A stretch of DNA of 12,145 nt from Brevundimonas sp. (lineage in GTDB: Bacteria > Pseudomonadota > Alphaproteobacteria > Caulobacterales > Caulobacteraceae): contig NZ_JAVHLH010000063.1 of the NCBI RefSeq assembly GCF_031082345.1, positions 1-12,145 on the forward strand. The letters run 5' to 3'. The notes under the pieces are model-generated. The model worked only from the letters and a program-made list of their open reading frames with translations. It had not been told where the DNA came from and did not search any database. The first letter of the stretch is position 1, and the number at the start of each line of letters is the position of its first letter. The translations under genes and the position numbers were made by a program. Positions 1 to 7,177 of this stretch are shown here, piece by piece.

Positions 1-140
1 AGATCGTGCTGCCGGGCATCGGCCGGGGCGCCGACGCGCTGACGCCGGTGGTCAGTTCGTCCGTAAGCGAAGGGTTTAAGGACGAAGACGCCTTGCCCCC
101 GACAGATTCCGGGCCTACCTCCCCGCGCACCGCCCCCTAG
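1..140 (+). CDS. cvpA: C-terminal end of a probable CvpA-family membrane protein (partial)
   Basis: An open frame enters from the left edge (first full codon at 3) and ends at TAG 138-140, giving 45 residues that begin IVLPGIGRGADALTP and finish in a Pro/Ser/Thr-rich tail. Nothing in this fragment is diagnostic by itself. The call rests mainly on position: cvpA directly precedes purF in many proteobacteria, including alphaproteobacteria, and CvpA proteins carry a variable hydrophilic tail after their membrane helices. CvpA is an inner-membrane protein first named for colicin V production. The stop lies 30 bases before the purF start, so the two genes are probably cotranscribed. The fragment could be the tail of an unrelated gene; the reading frame is more secure than the name. 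Confidence 0.55.
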   Translation, partial: IVLPGIGRGADALTPVVSSSVSEGFKDEDALPPTDSGPTSPRTAP

Positions 141-170
141 TCGCGTAACCCGGTCATCGGAGCCCCGACG

Positions 171-1676
171 ATGTCCCATTCCATCGCCGACCCCGTCGTT
201 CACCGCGAGCATTGGCGTGACGCCGATGACGATCGCCCGCGCCTCGAGTGCGGCGTCTGCGGCGTGTGGGGCGCGGATCCCGACGCCGCGTCCGCCATCG
301 TCGCCCTAGGCCTGCACGCCCTGCAGCATCGCGGTCAGGAAGCCTGCGGCATCGCCAGCGTCCGCGACACCCGTTTCCACACCGAACGCCATATGGGGCT
401 GGTCGGCGAAGCCTTCGGCGGTTCGGACCTGTCGGACCGCCTGCCCGGCATGGCGGCCGTGGGCCACACCCGCTATTCGACCGCCGGGGGCAGCTTCCTG
501 CGCAACATCCAGCCGATGTTCGCCGATCTGGACCAGGGCGGCATCGCCATCGCCCACAACGGCAACCTGACCAACTTCCTGTTCCTGCGGAACCAGCTGG
601 TCGCCGAGGGCTCGATCTTCCAGTCGACCTCGGACTCGGAGGTCATCCTCCACCTGATCGCGCGCAGCCGCAAAGCCAAGATCGTCGACCGCTTCATCGA
701 CGCCGTCGGTCGGATCGAGGGCGGCTACGCTCTGGTGTGCCAGACCCGGTCGAAGATGATCGGGGCGCGCGATCCGCTGGGCATCCGCCCGCTGGTGCTG
801 GGCAAGCTGGGCGAGGCCTGGGTGCTGGCCTCGGAGACCTGCGCCCTGGACACCATCGGCGCGACCTTCGAGCGCGACGTCGAGCACGGCGAGATCGTGG
901 TCATCGACAAGAACGGCCTCCAGTCGCTGAAACCCTTCCCGACGCGCGGGGCCCGGCCCTGCCTGTTCGAATACGTCTACTTCTCGCGGCCGGACAGCAT
1001 CGTGAACGGCAAGTCGGTTTACGAGGTGCGCAAGCGCATGGGCCGGGGGCTGGCGCGCGAGCATGGCGTCGAGGCCGACGTGGTGGTGCCGGTGCCGGAC
1101 TCAGGCGTGCCGGCGGCGCTGGGCTATGCGCAGGAGAGCGGCATCCCCTACGAGATGGGGATCATCCGCAGCCACTATCTGGGCCGCACCTTCATCCAGC
1201 CCAGCCAGGGCGCCCGGCAGAAGGGCGTGCGGATGAAGCACAGCCCGAACCGGTCGGTGCTGGAGGGCAAGCGGGTCGTGCTGATCGACGATTCGATCGT
1301 GCGCGGCACCACCTCGGTCAAGCTGGTCCGGGCGGTGCGGGCCGCGGGCGCGACCGAAGTCCATCTGCGTTCGGCCTCGCCGCCGATCCTGTGGCCGGAC
1401 TTCTACGGCATCGACATGCCCGAGCGGGACCAGCTGATCGCCGCCAACCACACGCTGGAAGAAATGCGGGCCCACCTCGAGGTCGACTCGCTGGGCTTCC
1501 TGTCGGTCGACGGACTCTACGACGCCATGGAGGCCGGCCCGCGCGACCCGCGCCAGCCGCAGTTCACCGACCACTATTTCACCGGCGAGTATCCGACCCG
1601 GCTGCTCGACCGCGAGATCGAGGAAGGCGGACGCGAAGTCGCCGCCCGGCAACTTTCACTGCTGGTGAGCGCTTAG
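171..1676 (+). CDS. purF: Amidophosphoribosyltransferase PurF
   Basis: PurF makes 5-phosphoribosylamine from PRPP and glutamine, the first committed step of purine synthesis in the cytoplasm. The 501-residue protein has an N-terminal Ntn-type glutaminase domain: a 26-residue leader, then ECGVCGVWG with Cys27 as the expected nucleophile after self-cleavage, LQHRGQE (51-57), GHTRYST (98-104) and HNGNLTN (129-135). The C-terminal phosphoribosyltransferase domain shows the PRPP loop VVLIDDSIVRGTTS (369-382) and GRTFIQPSQ (338-346). Length fits the family. The ATG at 171 has GGAG eight bases upstream and gives a leader of plausible size. The leader resembles the Bacillus-type enzyme, but three of the four cysteines that hold that enzyme's 4Fe-4S cluster are absent (Asp410 replaces one, and the pair near 466-472 is gone). 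It lies 30 bases after the cvpA-like frame and 6 bases before the VOC gene. Confidence 0.98.
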   Translation: MSHSIADPVVHREHWRDADDDRPRLECGVCGVWGADPDAASAIVALGLHALQHRGQEACGIASVRDTRFHTERHMGLVGEAFGGSDLSDRLPGMAAVGHTRYSTAGGSFLRNIQPMFADLDQGGIAIAHNGNLTNFLFLRNQLVAEGSIFQSTSDSEVILHLIARSRKAKIVDRFIDAVGRIEGGYALVCQTRSKMIGARDPLGIRPLVLGKLGEAWVLASETCALDTIGATFERDVEHGEIVVIDKNGLQSLKPFPTRGARPCLFEYVYFSRPDSIVNGKSVYEVRKRMGRGLAREHGVEADVVVPVPDSGVPAALGYAQESGIPYEMGIIRSHYLGRTFIQPSQGARQKGVRMKHSPNRSVLEGKRVVLIDDSIVRGTTSVKLVRAVRAAGATEVHLRSASPPILWPDFYGIDMPERDQLIAANHTLEEMRAHLEVDSLGFLSVDGLYDAMEAGPRDPRQPQFTDHYFTGEYPTRLLDREIEEGGREVAARQLSLLVSA

Positions 1677-1682
1677 GATCTC

Positions 1683-2027
1683 ATGATCCAGCTCGGCTAC
1701 TTCACCATCGACACGCACGACATCGACAAGGCGCGGGCCTTCTATTCCGCCCTGTTCGGCTGGACCTTCGACGAGGCCCAGTCGCATCCGACCTACGCCC
1801 ATGTGGCGGGGGCCCAGCCGCCGTTCGGCTTCACCAAGGTCGAACGGGCGAAGAACAACGAGCACCTGTATTTCCGCGTCGACGACGTCGACGCCCTGTG
1901 CGAGCGGGTGGTGGAGCTGGGCGGCCGGGCCGCCGTGCCGTCGGACAGCGAGTCCGGGCGGACGGCCGTGGTCTCTGACGATCAGGGCGTCAGCTTCAGC
2001 CTGTGGCAGCCCGCCCCGGGCTTCTGA
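1683..2027 (+). CDS. VOC-fold (glyoxalase/bleomycin-resistance-like) small protein
   Basis: This 114-residue protein has the size and pattern of a single VOC-superfamily chain, made of two beta-alpha-beta-beta-beta modules. The first module reads GYFTIDTHDIDKARAFYSALFGW (here 5-27 by position), with the typical Asp...Ala-Phe-Tyr...Leu-Phe-Gly-Trp spacing. The second runs from about 61 (HLYFRVDDVDALCERVVELGG) to a closing QGVSFSLWQP near 101-110. In metal-dependent VOC enzymes a His usually opens the first strand and a Glu closes the last one; here those places hold Tyr/Phe and Ser/Leu, so a glyoxalase reaction should not be assumed. The substrate is unknown. The ATG has AGG five bases upstream and begins 6 bases after the purF stop, so cotranscription with purF is likely. 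This is not a neighbour I associate with purF elsewhere. Confidence 0.85.
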   Translation: MIQLGYFTIDTHDIDKARAFYSALFGWTFDEAQSHPTYAHVAGAQPPFGFTKVERAKNNEHLYFRVDDVDALCERVVELGGRAAVPSDSESGRTAVVSDDQGVSFSLWQPAPGF

Positions 2028-2073
2028 GCCGGTTTCGCTTTCGGCGGGCGCGGCGGCGCGCTATCAGGCCGCC

Positions 2074-2826
2074 ATGTCAGAGCTTCCCCTGAAAGACCGC
2101 ATCGCCCTCGTCGTCGGGGCCTCGCGCGGCATCGGCTATGAGAGCGCCCTGGCGCTGGCGAAGGCCGGGGCCCACGTCATCGCCACCGCCCGGACCCAGG
2201 GCGGGCTGGAGGAGCTGGACGACGCCATCTTCGCCGCGACCGGCCAGCACGCGACCCTGATCCCGTTCGACCTGGTGGACGGCGGAGCCATCGACCGGCT
2301 GGGCGGGGCCCTGTTCGAGCGCTTCGGCCGGCTGGACATCTGGGTGCAGGCGGCGGCGACCATGGGCGCGGAGGGCCTGACGCCGGTCAGCCACGCCGAC
2401 CCGCGCGGCTTCGCCAAGGTCGAGAAGACCAATTTCACCGCCGTCTATCGCCTGATCCGATCGCTGGAGCCGCTGCTGAAGGCGTCGGACGCCGGTCGGG
2501 TGATCCATGTGACCACCAGCGTGGCCAGCGCGCCCAAGGCCTTCTGGGGCGCCTATGCGGCGACCAAGGCGGGGGCCGAGGCGCTGATGAAGTGCTGGGC
2601 CGACGAGATCGAGTCGATGCCGATCCGGGTGTCGATCGTCGATCCGGGCCGGATGCGGACCCAACTGAGGGCCCAGGCCTATCCGGGTGAGGATCCGGAG
2701 ACCGTGACGCCTCCGTCGGCCATCGGTCCGCTGATCGTGGAGCTTGCGCGCGGCGATATCGAGCCGCCGCTGGAGGTGAAGTTCAAGGAGTGGAGCGAGG
2801 GGCCGGGCGTAGCGGCCCTGATCTGA
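2074..2826 (+). CDS. Short-chain dehydrogenase/reductase (SDR), 250 aa
   Basis: This is a classical-size NAD(P)-dependent oxidoreductase with a Rossmann fold. The cofactor loop GASRGIG is at 15-21, the active-site Tyr-x-x-x-Lys is Tyr161/Lys165 in YAATK, a catalytic Ser lies in TTSVAS (149 is best placed), and Asn120 fits the fourth member of the tetrad. Arg40 after the second strand hints at NADP preference. The usual NNAG motif after strand 4 is replaced by QAAA (92-95). The frame is open upstream to 1801, but that part overlaps the VOC gene in another phase; ATG 2074 gives an N-terminus (LKDRIALVVGAS) that fits the family. An SDR close downstream of purF recurs in alphaproteobacteria, from memory, but its substrate is not known to me. 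Its stop lies two bases before the next start codon. Confidence 0.92.
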   Translation: MSELPLKDRIALVVGASRGIGYESALALAKAGAHVIATARTQGGLEELDDAIFAATGQHATLIPFDLVDGGAIDRLGGALFERFGRLDIWVQAAATMGAEGLTPVSHADPRGFAKVEKTNFTAVYRLIRSLEPLLKASDAGRVIHVTTSVASAPKAFWGAYAATKAGAEALMKCWADEIESMPIRVSIVDPGRMRTQLRAQAYPGEDPETVTPPSAIGPLIVELARGDIEPPLEVKFKEWSEGPGVAALI

Positions 2827-2828
2827 CG

Positions 2829-3143
2829 ATGCGCCGAACGCTCGCCGCAGCGGCGGCGTATTTCGCGATCGTTTTCAGCCTGGCGTTCCTGCTGGGCGTT
2901 GTCCGCACCCTCTTCGTGGCGCCCATGACCGGCGACGTCGTGGCCGTGCTTGTCGAGGCGCCGATTATCCTGCTCGCCAGCTGGTTCGCCGCTGGATGGA
3001 GCACCCGCCGATTTTCAGTTCCGCCGGACGCGTCGGTGAGACTGGCGATGGGGTTCGCCGCATTCGCCCTGCTGATGGCTGTCGAGACGGCGATGTCGTT
3101 GCTGCTGTTCGGACGCCCGCTGGCGCAGCAGGTCGCGGCCTAG
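2829..3143 (+). CDS. Small membrane protein, apparently shortened by an in-frame TAG
   Basis: The 104-residue product has three strong hydrophobic segments, at about 4-25, 37-57 and 72-94, and ends QQVAA before TAG 3141-3143. It belongs to a small hypothetical inner-membrane family that I recognise only by general pattern. The ATG at 2829 begins two bases after the SDR stop, which suggests translational coupling; an in-frame ATG at 2790 lies inside the SDR gene and would add a charged, unlikely N-terminus. The same frame continues past the TAG for 26 sensible codons that would form a fourth helix, so the full-length gene was probably 131 residues to TGA 3222-3224. No function can be assigned. 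Whether the short form is functional is open. Confidence 0.7.
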   Translation: MRRTLAAAAAYFAIVFSLAFLLGVVRTLFVAPMTGDVVAVLVEAPIILLASWFAAGWSTRRFSVPPDASVRLAMGFAAFALLMAVETAMSLLLFGRPLAQQVAA

Positions 3144-3224
3144 GCCACCCCGGCGGGCGCGATCGGCCTCATCGCCCAGACGGCGTTCGGCTTCATGCCG
3201 CTTCTGGCGGCCCGCGGCCGCTGA
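3144..3224 (+). pseudogene. Detached 3' end of the small membrane protein gene, after the amber codon
   Basis: This stretch is in the same frame as the membrane protein at 2829 and has no other stop until TGA 3222-3224. It translates to ATPAGAIGLIAQTAFGF followed by MPLLAARGR. That is a hydrophobic helix with a basic end, which is what a fourth membrane segment should look like. Members of such small four-helix families, as I remember them, have a matching ATPAGA...FGxMPLL ending. A single change of TAC or TAT (Tyr) to TAG would explain the break. A sequencing error is also possible. Confidence 0.65.
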
Positions 3225-3237
3225 ACCGACGGCGGCC
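3216..3237. terminator. Weak GC hairpin between convergent genes
   Basis: GGCCGC at 3216-3221 can pair with GCGGCC at 3232-3237 around a 10-base loop. It lies exactly where the plus-strand purF group and the minus-strand der gene meet, so a shared terminator is plausible. There is no clear T-tract on either strand, and six-base GC pairings arise easily in DNA this GC-rich. Confidence 0.25.
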
Positions 3238-3239
3238 CC

Positions 3240-4862
3240 TTACTTCTTCGGCAGGTGCTTCTGACCGGTCCGCACCCGGCCCGAGCGCGACACCTGCCGG
3301 GCCCCTCCCCGCGCGCCCTTCTGGACGGCGACCGACGAGCCGGCCTTCTTGTTGGCGCTCGACTTGAGGCCGGCCAGCGGCTTGGTCTTGCCCTTGCCGG
3401 TCTTCTTCTGCTCCAGCGCCTTGCCCGGCAGATTGGACAGGCGGTCAGCCTTCTCGGCCTTCTTGAGCACCCGGCGCGGGGCGGTCTTGGCGTCGCCCTT
3501 GTAGCGTTCGGGACCTGACTTGGAGCCGCCCGGCGCATAGGGGTTCTCGCTGCCCGCCTTGACGATCAGGCGGATCGGCGTGCCCGGCAGGTCGAAGGAT
3601 TCGCGCAGGTTGTTGACCAGATAGCGCTTGTACTGCTCGGGCATGGCCTCGGCGCGGCTGGCCATCAGCACGAAGGTCGGCGGGCGGGCCTTGGTTTGGG
3701 CCATGTATTTGGGCTTGATCCGCTTGCCGTCGACGGCGGGGGGCGGATGCCTCTGGGTGGCCATGGCCAGCCAGGTGTTGAGGTCCTTGGTCTTGACCTT
3801 GACCGACCAGGTCACGTGGGCCTGGAGCACGGCCGGCATCAGCCGCTCGACGCCGCGGCCGCTGTGCGAGGACAGGGCCACGAAGGGGGAACCCTTCAGC
3901 TGGGGCAGCTTGTCGTCGGCCATCTGCGTCAGCTTGGCGAGACGGGACTGGGGCTCGGTCTCGAGGTCCCATTTGGCGGCGACATAGACCAGGGCCCGGC
4001 CCTCGCGCTCGACCAGGTCGGCCAGCTGCAGGTCCTGGGTGTCGAAGGCGTCGTCCTTGTCCATGACCAGGACGACCACCTCGGCGAAGGTGATGGCGCG
4101 GATGGTGTCGGCGACCGACAGCTTTTCCAGCTTCTCCTGCACCCGGGCCTTGCGGCGCATGCCGGCGGTGTCCACCAGGCGGATATTCTGGCCTTCGTAT
4201 TCCCAGTCGACCGAGATGGAGTCGCGGGTGATGCCGGCCTCGGGGCCGGTCAGCATGCGGTCCTCGCCGATCAGACGGTTGATCAGGGTCGACTTGCCGG
4301 CGTTGGGGCGGCCGATGATGGCGATGCGGATCGGCTTGTCGGGCTCGTCGACCTCTTCGATGAAGATGTCCGCGCTGGCGGCGACGATGGCGGCATAGAG
4401 ATCGGCCATGCCCTCGCCGTGCTCGGCCGAGATGGCCACCGGCTCGCCGAAGCCGAGGGCATAGGCTTCGCCGATGCCGCCGCCGCTCTCGCGGCTCTCG
4501 GACTTGTTGGCCAGCAGGACGACGGGCTTGTGCTGGTGACGCAGGCGCTCGGCGAAGATGCGGTCCAGGGCGGTGACGCCTTCGCGGGCATCCATCATGA
4601 ACAGGATCAGGTCGGCGTCTTCGAGCGCCGCTTCGGTCTGTTCGCGCATCCGCGATTCGAGGCTCTCGTCGGTGACGTCCTCATAGCCGGCGGTGTCGAT
4701 CAGGGTCAGATCGATGTCGCCGATGTTGCCGTCGGCGTAGCGCCGGTCGCGGGTCACGCCGGGGCGATCGTCGACCAGCGCGAGGCGCTTGCCGACCAGA
4801 CGGTTGAACAGGGTCGACTTGCCCACATTGGGGCGGCCGACGATGGCGACTTTGAGAGCCAT
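3240..4862 (-). CDS. der: Ribosome biogenesis GTPase Der (EngA)
   Basis: Der is an essential tandem GTPase that binds the 50S subunit and is needed for its maturation. Domain 1 shows GRPNVGKS (9-16), Thr37, DTAG (56-59) and NKSE (119-122). Domain 2 shows GRPNAGKS (184-191), DTAGMRRK (231-238) and a G4 box reading AKWD (296-299) where NKWD is usual. The KH-like domain follows at about 353-437 and ends with the family-typical GTPIRLIVK. After it comes a tail of about 100 residues rich in Lys, Arg, Gly and Ser (438-540), which makes the protein longer than the roughly 490-residue E. coli form. The ATG has GAAGG five bases upstream. It follows bamB by 32 bases, matching the conserved yfgM-bamB-der order. 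Confidence 0.97.
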   Translation of the reverse strand: MALKVAIVGRPNVGKSTLFNRLVGKRLALVDDRPGVTRDRRYADGNIGDIDLTLIDTAGYEDVTDESLESRMREQTEAALEDADLILFMMDAREGVTALDRIFAERLRHQHKPVVLLANKSESRESGGGIGEAYALGFGEPVAISAEHGEGMADLYAAIVAASADIFIEEVDEPDKPIRIAIIGRPNAGKSTLINRLIGEDRMLTGPEAGITRDSISVDWEYEGQNIRLVDTAGMRRKARVQEKLEKLSVADTIRAITFAEVVVLVMDKDDAFDTQDLQLADLVEREGRALVYVAAKWDLETEPQSRLAKLTQMADDKLPQLKGSPFVALSSHSGRGVERLMPAVLQAHVTWSVKVKTKDLNTWLAMATQRHPPPAVDGKRIKPKYMAQTKARPPTFVLMASRAEAMPEQYKRYLVNNLRESFDLPGTPIRLIVKAGSENPYAPGGSKSGPERYKGDAKTAPRRVLKKAEKADRLSNLPGKALEQKKTGKGKTKPLAGLKSSANKKAGSSVAVQKGARGGARQVSRSGRVRTGQKHLPKK

Positions 4863-4894
4863 GTCGGCCTTCTAACGCAGTTTGAGGCGATCGG

Positions 4895-6316
4895 TCAGCG
4901 AATGCTGACCAGCTGGCCCCGGTCAGTGAGCACGTACAGCGCGCCGTTGTAGGCGGCCGGCGCGATGAAGGCGGGACCGCCGAGGCGGACGGAGGCGGTC
5001 TGCGCGCCGGTCTTGGGGTCGAAAGCCACCAGTTCGCCGTCGGAGTTGGTCAGCACCAGCCGGTTCGACGCCAGCAGCGGGCCGGACCAGGTGGGACGCA
5101 CCGTGCGGTCCCAGAAACCGAAGAAGCCGCCTTCCTGACGGACGCGGCCCTCATTGAGGTTGCGGGTCCAGTAGACCTGGCCGGTCTCGCGGTTGACGAC
5201 CGTCAGCTCGCCGGCCTTGGAGACGACATAGACCACGTCCCCCGTGGGCAAGGGCGCATTGACGCCGGCGACCGGCAGCTCCCATTTGGGCTCGCCGGTG
5301 CGGACATCGATGGCCGACATCACGCCGGAGTGGCCCACGGCGTAGACGACGCCGCGGCTGACCACCGGGCGGCCGGCGATGTCGCGGATCTCCGACAGCG
5401 CGCTGGTGCGGCTGGTGTTCGACAACTCCTGCTGCCAGACGGGCTGGCCGGTGGAGGCGCGCAGGGCCACCAGTTCGCCGGAGGAGAACGGCGCGATGAC
5501 GGTGTCGCCGGTCACGGCCGGGCTGGAGGCGCGCATGATGCGGGCGGGTTCGGGGATGCCGCGATAGGCCCAGACCTGCTGGCCGGTGTTCACGTCGAAG
5601 GCGAACATCTGGTTCTCGACGTCGATGACATAGACCCGGGCGCCGGAGACCGTGGGCGCGCCGTGGATCGGGACGTCGACCGGGGTGGTCCAGAGCACGG
5701 CGCCGGTGGACTGATCGACCGCGGTGACGGTGCGATAGCCCGACGCGATGAAGACCTTGCCGACGCCGACGGCGACGCCGCCGCCGAAACCGCCGCCCGT
5801 CGAACTGCCGCCGAAGCCGAAGTCAAACAGGCCGCGCCGGAACTCCTGCTCGTCGGGTTTGACGCTGACCTTCCAGGCGACCGAGCCGCTGGAGGAATCG
5901 ACCGCCGTGACCGTCGCCTCGCCATCCATGACGAAGACGCGGCCGTTGTCGGCGACGACCGGAGCCATGACCTGGCGGGTGTTGGACGAGCCGGCGCCGA
6001 TGTCGCGACGCCAGGCGACGGCGAATTCCGGAGCCGCGGCGACGTGCTCGACCGCGTTGTCGGCGTTGCCGCCGGGCTGGGTCCAGGCCGTGGCCGGCTG
6101 GGGGCCCGGCAGGAAGAAGTCGCGGCCCGAAAGGGCGGCGGCCGGCGCCAGCTGCTGGTCGAATTCCAGCACCGAGACGCGCTGCCCCTCGGTCGCCGTG
6201 GCCTGGGGCTCGTCCCCGCCGCCGAGGCCGAACGGCAGGGCCTTGCGGATGGTGCCGCAGGAGGCGACGGAGGCGGCGAGGCCGCACAGCAGGGCGACTT
6301 TGAGCACGCGGTTCAT
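4895..6316 (-). CDS. bamB: Outer-membrane assembly lipoprotein BamB (PQQ-like beta-propeller)
   Basis: BamB is a periplasm-facing lipoprotein of the BAM complex that helps insert beta-barrel proteins into the outer membrane. The 473-residue product starts with a lipoprotein signal ending in VASC, with Cys20 as the lipidated residue. It then has repeated blade motifs of the form VxAxDxxTGxxxW, for example at about 138-149, 199-209, 239-249, 283-294, 336-345, 373-383 and 430-440. This fits an eight-bladed propeller. A Gly-rich loop (about 167-185, GFGGSSTGGGFGGG) sits between two blades. I chose ATG 6316 because it has AGGA eight bases upstream and gives a normal signal peptide. A GTG at 6343, overlapping the upstream stop, would add nine residues and is the alternative. 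Neighbours on both sides support the call. Confidence 0.93.
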   Translation of the reverse strand: MNRVLKVALLCGLAASVASCGTIRKALPFGLGGGDEPQATATEGQRVSVLEFDQQLAPAAALSGRDFFLPGPQPATAWTQPGGNADNAVEHVAAAPEFAVAWRRDIGAGSSNTRQVMAPVVADNGRVFVMDGEATVTAVDSSSGSVAWKVSVKPDEQEFRRGLFDFGFGGSSTGGGFGGGVAVGVGKVFIASGYRTVTAVDQSTGAVLWTTPVDVPIHGAPTVSGARVYVIDVENQMFAFDVNTGQQVWAYRGIPEPARIMRASSPAVTGDTVIAPFSSGELVALRASTGQPVWQQELSNTSRTSALSEIRDIAGRPVVSRGVVYAVGHSGVMSAIDVRTGEPKWELPVAGVNAPLPTGDVVYVVSKAGELTVVNRETGQVYWTRNLNEGRVRQEGGFFGFWDRTVRPTWSGPLLASNRLVLTNSDGELVAFDPKTGAQTASVRLGGPAFIAPAAYNGALYVLTDRGQLVSIR

Positions 6317-6339
6317 GGCGGACGTCCTGAAAGCGGGGT

Positions 6340-7098
6340 TCACGGGCGGGCCGCCTCGGCCGGGGCGGTCTGGGCGCGCGGCGCGGGCGGGGCGGCGGCC
6401 GTCTCGGCTTCGAGCTCGGCCATGGCCCGGGTGACGGCGGGGAGATTGGCGGCGGTGCCGTCATCGATCGCGGAAATCGCCAGTTCGGCGCGCTGGCTGA
6501 TCTCTCTCGGCGTATCGAGGCTGTTCTTGAGGACCACGAGGGTCGAGCGGGCCTCGGCCGTCTTGCCGTGCTGCAACTGGGCCATGGCCAGCGCTTCACG
6601 GGCGAAGGCGCGGAACGGCCGGCCCTCTTCGGTCAGCGGCTCGAGCCGGGCCTGAAGATCCTCGAGCGAGGCGGTGTCCATCAGGACCATGGCCGCCTTG
6701 TAGACGGCGGGGTCGCGCAACAGCGGATCGCTCGACGCCCCGGCGGCTTCGTCGAACAGTTCGACGGCGGCCGGAATGCGATTCTGCTGCACGGCGATGC
6801 CCGCGCGATGCTGCAGCGCCAGGGCCTTGTAGGCGGCGTTGCCTTCATCGGCGGCCTGGGTGAAAGCGGCGTCGGCCCCGACGAGGTTGTTGGCCTCGAG
6901 CGATTCGAGGCCGCGCTGATAGGCGATCGAGGCCTTGTCCGCCTTCGAAGTTTCCATCGTCTGCCAACCCCACCACGCCAGGGCGGCGATCAGGGCCAGC
7001 AGCAGCACGCCGCCGACGACCGGCAGCCAGGTGCGGGCCAGCCGCTTGTATCGATCGGAGCGAAGCTCCTCCTCGACCTGATCGAAGACATCAACCAC
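6340..7098 (-). CDS. YfgM-like membrane-anchored tetratricopeptide protein
   Basis: The 252-residue protein has a short cytoplasmic N-terminus, one membrane helix at about 25-46 (LPVVGGVLLLALIAALAWWGW), and a long periplasmic helical region built of TPR-like units (about 57-215). Examples are SIAYQRGLESLEANNLVGAD and AMAQLQHGKTAEARSTL. It ends in an Ala/Pro-rich tail (235-252). This is the architecture of YfgM, which in E. coli associates with the SecYEG translocon and periplasmic chaperones; the same role here is inferred. The start is GTG at 7098 with a weak GGGG-type site upstream. Its TGA stop at 6340-6342 lies 23 bases before the preferred bamB start and overlaps the alternative GTG by four bases (GTGA). 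The order yfgM-bamB-der is conserved between gamma- and alphaproteobacteria. Confidence 0.88.
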   Translation of the reverse strand: MVDVFDQVEEELRSDRYKRLARTWLPVVGGVLLLALIAALAWWGWQTMETSKADKASIAYQRGLESLEANNLVGADAAFTQAADEGNAAYKALALQHRAGIAVQQNRIPAAVELFDEAAGASSDPLLRDPAVYKAAMVLMDTASLEDLQARLEPLTEEGRPFRAFAREALAMAQLQHGKTAEARSTLVVLKNSLDTPREISQRAELAISAIDDGTAANLPAVTRAMAELEAETAAAPPAPRAQTAPAEAARP

Positions 7099-7177
7099 GG
7101 ATACGTCGCCCCAAAAGTCGCAGAAAATCCAACCGGCCGGACCCTAGAGGCTCACACCATCCGCCGCAACGCGGCCG

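Noticed and set aside
248..1978. 576-codon open frame on the plus strand overlapping purF
   Set aside because: Arg/Pro/Gly-rich frame-shifted reading of purF that runs on into the VOC gene; no domain visible.
3696..4952. 418-codon open frame on the plus strand opposite der
   Set aside because: It is the mirror of der in GC-rich DNA: low-complexity Gly/Asp/Val/Leu composition, no recognisable domain, and der is unmistakable on the other strand.
6317..6343. GTG start for bamB at 6343
   Set aside because: It overlaps the upstream stop as GTGA, but ATG 6316 has a better ribosome site and gives a standard lipoprotein signal. Kept only as an alternative.
5330..6655. 441-codon open frame on the plus strand opposite bamB
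   Set aside because: Composition is typical of an antisense shadow; bamB has clear repeats and a lipoprotein signal on the minus strand.
7126..7145. CCGGCCGG palindrome followed by T-rich bases between panB and the yfgM-like gene
   Set aside because: The pairing is only eight bases with no loop and the T-run is broken, so it does not make a credible terminator.
7143..7169. TTGCGG and TCTAGG on the minus strand as a promoter for the yfgM-like gene
   Set aside because: The 15-base spacing and poor -10 match are too weak to list; cotranscription with panB cannot be excluded.
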